The notes beneath the pieces were generated by a model that did no database searches, was not told where the DNA came from, and saw only the letters and a list, made by a program, of their open reading frames with translations. The position numbers and the translations under genes were made by a program. A DNA stretch of 36,978 nucleotides from Prevotella sp. (lineage in GTDB: Bacteria; Bacteroidota; Bacteroidia; Bacteroidales; Bacteroidaceae): the NCBI GenBank assembly GCA_017518935.1, contig JAFWTK010000101.1, positions 1-36,978 of the forward strand. The letters run 5' to 3'. Shown here one piece after another: positions 32,993 to 36,978 of the stretch. Every line of letters starts with the position of its first letter. The stretch's first letter is position 1.

Positions 32993-35245
32993 ATGATTTT
33001 TTTAAGAGCCTTAACTGCTACATTATTGAGCATCACCATTGCCACAATTGCAGTGGCTCAGGATGCTATTAACGATAGTGTCGTCAGCAGTTCAGGCGAC
33101 AGCAACAGGAATGTGCTGATGAATGCGGCTTCCGTCTCGCAACCACGCCAGATATCCTTGGGTCTGCCCATTTCCGGCCACGCCTACCTCTACGAAGACG
33201 GTCTGCCTGTATCCTACTATAATTATCAGATCTATCCCTACAAATCGTGGCATGGTGGTGTCAGTCATGAGTCCGTACGGACGACTGGTCCGCAGGATAT
33301 GGCTCTGAAATATGGCGTCATCACTTACAGCGTAGACAGTTATTCCAAATTGGCTGGCGACACCTTTGAGGGCAAGGTCAATTACACCTTTAATCACTTT
33401 GGCCGTCACGCTGTGGATGCGAATGTCTCAACACCTGTCGGAAAAGGATGGGGCCTCAGCATAAGCACCTATCATAACATGGATCCGGGCAGCAACCACC
33501 TCGACATGACATCCCTGCAGGAGAGCATTCACTTCTACAAGACTGCCATCTCAAAAACCTGGAACGATGGCAGGGGCAAGGCGGGTCTCGTCTACCAGTA
33601 TTCGCATAACAAGGAAATCATCGAGAATTACGGTCCCTTTATCTTCGTGGGCGACGGTAGTGTCAAGGAGTACGACGGCTTTAAGTTAGGCATAGACCAA
33701 TACCGTCCAGACAACAAGTTGGTGAAATACTTAGATGTGGCGACAGGACGGATGACGGAACAGGATATTAACGATGCAAACATCAATCAGATTCACAATG
33801 TGAATTTCCTGCTGAACTACCACTGGGACAATGGTCTGCGACTGGCTGTTCATAGTAAGTTCAAGCATGGCCATTCGTTCCGTGCCAACCCCAATATGAT
33901 GGGCGTAAGCGAGGCCACTGCCGGAAGCGGATACACCTACGAGGATGGTACCATCTATACAGGAAAGGTACAGACACGCCGCATGCTGCATTTCGACGGC
34001 TTCGAACATTCCTGGATGACCAATGCCGAACTGACGGGCAAGTCCAAGGATCACCGACACAGTTGGCGCGCAGAGGTGGACTATTGGCTCAATGCCGGAG
34101 GCACGGAAACCTCCATGTATCTCTATGGCCACGAGGCAAAGAAAGACCCGAAGATACTGTTGCTCAACGGCCACGAGGGCTATTCCTACAACTCCTATGC
34201 CGAGTATTACGACGGACATGAGCATAAACTGTTTGCGCTGGCCTCCGACGAATGGAACGTTTCCAACCGGCTGTGGCTCTATGGAGGTGTCCGATTGGAA
34301 TACCTGAATGTGCGAGGCTGGGCCGCCAACGAACCACATAAGGGCAATGCCCGTCACCCTAGGTTCAGTCTGGCGGATCAGGGTGTTGAGAAGAATCATT
34401 TCAACAACAACCATTTCAACTACGCCTTCATCGGTAGTGCCCGCTATGCCTTACTCCCAGGATTTGGCTTGCAGGCAGAATTCTCCTCCGCCACCATCCA
34501 TTCCCAACTGTTCCACTACGGCACCTACAACTATCCCACGCAAGAAAGCATGCCCACGAACTATTTCCGTGGCGGCATCTATTGGAAGAACAAGTGGATA
34601 GACCTTACCTCGCAGATGACCTACATCAGCATGAAGAACTCACAGGAACGTCCTAACTTCAGTCATGTGCTGAAAAAAGATGTTGGCGATATGAAGGCAG
34701 GCATGAGCGAGTCGTTCACTACGCCGTTCTTCTACGATATGGCAACACTCGGATGGCTCACCGACGCGATGATTACACCCATCGATGGACTGAGCATCCA
34801 CGTGATGTTCACCATCCGCGACCCGAGGTATAAGAACTTCAAGATCACCCCCACTTTCAGCGACGGTGTGACGGAGGAGTACGACTTCAACGACAAGACC
34901 ATCACTGCCCTCTCGAAGACGGAACTGGAAATCGAGCCTTCCTACCGTTTCAGCAACTGGCGCGTATGGTTGAGTGCCAGGTATTTCAGCAAGCAGTACA
35001 TCAACAAGACCAACTCGCTCTATTTCAACGGACGTTGGGAGACTTTTGGAGGGGTAGACTTCAAACTGAACCGCTATCTGAGTTTCTCGGCAAGTGTGGT
35101 GAACATCCTCAACCAGAAAGGCGCCAGTGGCACCATCCCTGCTGCTGACCTGATTACGGATCCCTCACGTTATAAAGACTATGTGATGTCAGGAACGTTT
35201 ATCCGCCCCTTCACTTTTGAGTTCACCACAAAATTAAGTTATTGA
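32993..35245 (+). CDS. Outer-membrane beta-barrel protein, TonB-dependent-receptor-like with reduced plug
   Basis: The 750-residue protein has a type I signal peptide (cleaved near IAVAQD). A short plug-like part includes QISLGLPISGHAYLYEDGLPVSYYNYQIYPYKSW. A long region of alternating, aromatic-rich strands follows, typical of TonB-dependent receptor barrels, ending in a terminal aromatic (TKLSY). The carboxypeptidase-like domain, a clear TonB box and the first half of a normal plug are not visible, so energy coupling is uncertain. No SusD partner is adjacent. It follows the ATPase by 29 bases without a visible promoter, so it may be the third gene of that operon. Ligand unknown. It converges with the next gene, leaving one base between stop codons. 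Confidence 0.75.
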   Translation: MIFLRALTATLLSITIATIAVAQDAINDSVVSSSGDSNRNVLMNAASVSQPRQISLGLPISGHAYLYEDGLPVSYYNYQIYPYKSWHGGVSHESVRTTGPQDMALKYGVITYSVDSYSKLAGDTFEGKVNYTFNHFGRHAVDANVSTPVGKGWGLSISTYHNMDPGSNHLDMTSLQESIHFYKTAISKTWNDGRGKAGLVYQYSHNKEIIENYGPFIFVGDGSVKEYDGFKLGIDQYRPDNKLVKYLDVATGRMTEQDINDANINQIHNVNFLLNYHWDNGLRLAVHSKFKHGHSFRANPNMMGVSEATAGSGYTYEDGTIYTGKVQTRRMLHFDGFEHSWMTNAELTGKSKDHRHSWRAEVDYWLNAGGTETSMYLYGHEAKKDPKILLLNGHEGYSYNSYAEYYDGHEHKLFALASDEWNVSNRLWLYGGVRLEYLNVRGWAANEPHKGNARHPRFSLADQGVEKNHFNNNHFNYAFIGSARYALLPGFGLQAEFSSATIHSQLFHYGTYNYPTQESMPTNYFRGGIYWKNKWIDLTSQMTYISMKNSQERPNFSHVLKKDVGDMKAGMSESFTTPFFYDMATLGWLTDAMITPIDGLSIHVMFTIRDPRYKNFKITPTFSDGVTEEYDFNDKTITALSKTELEIEPSYRFSNWRVWLSARYFSKQYINKTNSLYFNGRWETFGGVDFKLNRYLSFSASVVNILNQKGASGTIPAADLITDPSRYKDYVMSGTFIRPFTFEFTTKLSY

Positions 35246-35246
35246 T

Positions 35247-35801
35247 TCATTCACACACCGTATAGATATACTGCCGTCTGTCGACAGTGGTATAGTGATA
35301 GGTCATGGTGTCTATCACGTTTTTCATATCATTACTGATACCCGTGCCAACGAGTTTCATCGTGGCTTCCTTCATCGTCCAGAGACGGATAAAGGCAGAG
35401 GCCGGATTCTCAGAAGACTCTATCTCACGGATCTCAGCATCGTTCATCGTATAGCGGACGAGTGACTCTTTGTATTCGCGTATCGACTCCACATCGATAC
35501 CCACAGGATGGTCGCTGATGACACAGACAGCCGCCTCCTTACAATGGCTCAGATTGAAAAAGATGTCAGGATGATCCACAATCGAAGGCTTGCCATGCTC
35601 GTTGTATTCAAAGATGGGATTCTCCATGATGCCGTATGTCGTGCGCAGCCCCTTCTTTAACAATAGGTAAGCGAGCACACAGAGCCGTTGCCCCTGTTCG
35701 TGTCTGAAACGGAGTGCCTGTTCCCGTCGCTGCACTGATATCTCTCCCAGCGCAGCCTCCAGGTCAAACTCCCAGATATCCTCACTCACCAACACCTTCA
35801 T
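35247..35801 (-). CDS. 4'-phosphopantetheinyl transferase superfamily protein (Sfp-type)
   Basis: These enzymes move phosphopantetheine from CoA to carrier proteins. The 184-residue product has the motifs NLSHCKEAAVCVISD (His86 region), VGIDVE with metal-binding D103 and E105, and WTMKEA with K144/E145. It is shorter than Bacillus Sfp (~224 residues), lacking some C-terminal length, but all core motifs are present. The ATG at 35801 is preferred to a GTG one codon earlier. It lies 19 bases after rmuC on the same strand, so cotranscription is likely. No polyketide or NRPS genes are in the window; the acyl carrier protein is a plausible substrate, although AcpS-type enzymes usually serve it. Confidence 0.88.
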   Translation of the reverse strand: MKVLVSEDIWEFDLEAALGEISVQRREQALRFRHEQGQRLCVLAYLLLKKGLRTTYGIMENPIFEYNEHGKPSIVDHPDIFFNLSHCKEAAVCVISDHPVGIDVESIREYKESLVRYTMNDAEIREIESSENPASAFIRLWTMKEATMKLVGTGISNDMKNVIDTMTYHYTTVDRRQYIYTVCE

Positions 35802-35820
35802 CACTTTTCACTTCTCACTT
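35802..35820 (-). repeat. Short AAGTGA tandem repeat as leader of the phosphopantetheinyl transferase gene
   Basis: On the minus strand the gap between rmuC and the next ATG reads as three near copies of a 7-base unit, AAGTGAG, AAGTGAA and AAGTG, ending at the start codon. Similar AAGTGAAAA strings precede the susD and third GH43 starts (around 19783 and 26685). Probably an A-rich translation-start context. Confidence 0.7.
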
Positions 35821-36978
35821 CTACTCTATCCCCACCTCCGGCATAGGAATTTTTCGATTTGCATTTTCCTTCGCACCGAGGTCTACAAGTTCGCGACCTT
35901 TCTGCACCACACTCTGCCGGCCCGTAATCAGTTTATTGTTCGTGCTGTCGTAGGCCTCCTGCACCTTATGCAATTTCTCGCCCAGATCGTTATACCGCTG
36001 GATGAAATCACCCAAACGATCCAGCAACTGCTCTGCGAGTCCAAACACCTTCTGCTGATTCTCCGCCTGCTGGTTCTGCACCCAGGCGATATGAATCATG
36101 TGGAGTATCCCCAACAAGTTCTGCTCACCGGTCACGAACACCTTCTTCTCGAATGCCTCGCGCCAGAGCGTCGGATCATTGGCGAGTGCCAACTGCAACG
36201 ACGACTCGAAAGGCACGAACATAATCACGAAATCCACAGCATCACGTCCGTTCTTGATATACTTCGAATAGTCCTTACGGGCCAGTTCGTTTACATGCTG
36301 CCGCACGCTCTTGATATGATCCTGCAAATAGCGTTCCTTCTCCTCTGGTGTCCCGGCATTCACGTATTTCTCGTAGGCTACCAGCGACACCTTCGAGTCG
36401 ACGATGGCATCCTGTCCCTGCGGATAGTGCAGGATGACATCAGGCTGCATCTCGCGTCCTGTCTCATCGTTCTTCAACGGACGGCCTAACTCGTCACGAA
36501 GCCTGGCCTGCACCTCGTAGTGGATACCCTCCGTCAGCCCTTGCGAAGCAAGAAGATCCCCCAGGATGATCTCACCCATATTTCCGCTCACCTTATTGTC
36601 GCGCCGCAGCACGTTCGTCAGACTGTCTGTCTTCTCTCCCAACTGTTTCGTCTGCTGCATCATCTGCAACATCTGTTCACGGAATGAGGCCGAGTGGGCG
36701 GCACTCTCTTTCTGTGTATCGTTGATGGCTTTCTGCATATTGGTGATAGCCTCCTTCAAAGGTTGGGTGATGCCCGTCATCGCCTCCGTATTCTGCTCCT
36801 TCAGTTTCGAGGCACTGGTCTCCAGCAATTGCTGTGCCATATTCTTAAAGCGCTCCTCATGCCGTTTCAGTTCCTCGTCCATCTGCTGGCGAACCAGTTC
36901 CAACTCCCTGCCCTGCGATTCCGATTTGGCATGGAGATCTTTGTTCTCAGCCTCTAAATGTTGCACGCGACTGGTAGC
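35821..36978 (-). CDS. rmuC: DNA recombination protein RmuC (5' end outside window)
   Basis: RmuC family proteins limit inversions and have a predicted nuclease-like core. The frame is open through the right edge, so the N-terminal membrane anchor and the start are missing; about 385 residues are visible. They begin with a coiled coil of ~130 residues rich in E, Q, K and M (HLEAENKDLHAKSES). The RmuC core follows: NMGEIILGDLLASQGL, MQPDVILHYP, DAIVDSKVSLVAYEKY, and FVIMFVPFESSLQLAL, with a C-terminal helical segment. The stop is at 35821. The phosphopantetheinyl transferase gene follows on the same strand after 19 bases. Confidence 0.95.
   Translation of the reverse strand, partial: ATSRVQHLEAENKDLHAKSESQGRELELVRQQMDEELKRHEERFKNMAQQLLETSASKLKEQNTEAMTGITQPLKEAITNMQKAINDTQKESAAHSASFREQMLQMMQQTKQLGEKTDSLTNVLRRDNKVSGNMGEIILGDLLASQGLTEGIHYEVQARLRDELGRPLKNDETGREMQPDVILHYPQGQDAIVDSKVSLVAYEKYVNAGTPEEKERYLQDHIKSVRQHVNELARKDYSKYIKNGRDAVDFVIMFVPFESSLQLALANDPTLWREAFEKKVFVTGEQNLLGILHMIHIAWVQNQQAENQQKVFGLAEQLLDRLGDFIQRYNDLGEKLHKVQEAYDSTNNKLITGRQSVVQKGRELVDLGAKENANRKIPMPEVGIE

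Noticed and set aside
32963..33010. Inverted repeat AGGCTCT/AGAGCCT around the start of the outer-membrane barrel gene as a terminator
   Set aside because: The stem is only 7 bp with a ~36-base loop and no T-run after it; chance pairing is likely.

Overview
The window looks like a chromosomal segment of a Bacteroidota bacterium, most likely a gut or rumen Prevotellaceae member (Prevotella/Xylanibacter/Segatella-like). The reasons are SusC/SusD pairs with GH43 and GH51 enzymes, a propeller-type regulator with an AraC domain, gldH, the purH-mreBCD-mrdA-rodA gene order, promoters of the TTTG-N19/20-TAnnTTTG type, and A-rich leaders without Shine-Dalgarno sites. This placement rests on sequence reading, not on a database search.

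Region 1 (1-9428, plus strand) is housekeeping. It holds the 3' part of recG, an M23/LysM cell-wall endopeptidase, and a tight cell-shape operon: a stand-alone PurH cyclohydrolase domain, mreB, mreC, mreD, PBP2 (mrdA) and rodA. The last genes overlap each other.

Region 2 (9445-13097, minus strand) is a compact operon metF-holB-ricT-gldH with overlapping or almost overlapping genes. It is driven by a well-formed promoter at 13107-13137.

Region 3 (13098-30933) is a polysaccharide utilisation locus (PUL), most likely for arabinan or arabinose-decorated glycans. Next to four tandem 22-bp dyad repeats lies a gene for a transmembrane regulator. It has two predicted seven-bladed periplasmic propellers, a Y_Y_Y domain, one membrane helix and a cytoplasmic AraC-type HTH, but neither the histidine kinase nor the receiver of a normal hybrid two-component system. 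Downstream runs susC, susD, a surface glycan-binding lipoprotein with three related modules, a lipoprotein endo-arabinanase (GH43), a second GH43 and a large GH43 with a beta-trefoil-like tail. A strong hairpin terminator follows. A GH51 arabinofuranosidase is transcribed convergently from its own promoter. The susC promoter carries two CGTTTTRTCCACC half-sites exactly 21 bp apart plus an inverted copy, a good candidate operator for the regulator. In the model, surface proteins capture and cut the glycan, SusCD imports oligosaccharides, and the GH43/GH51 enzymes release arabinose inside.

Region 4 (30954-36978) begins with a promoter back-to-back with that of GH51. It drives a receiver-only response regulator and, one base later, a HerA/YjgR-like ATPase; an outer-membrane barrel protein with a reduced plug region follows. 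On the minus strand are an Sfp-type phosphopantetheinyl transferase and, upstream of it, the 3' part of rmuC, which runs off the window.

The most unusual items are the kinase-less propeller-AraC regulator with its phased operator, the palindromic 22-bp tandem repeats beside it, the domain-precise half-length PurH, the duplicated modules of the glycan-binding lipoprotein, long inverted repeats at the starts of two GH43 genes, and the receiver-ATPase pair. No tRNA, rRNA, CRISPR array, transposase or phage gene was seen.
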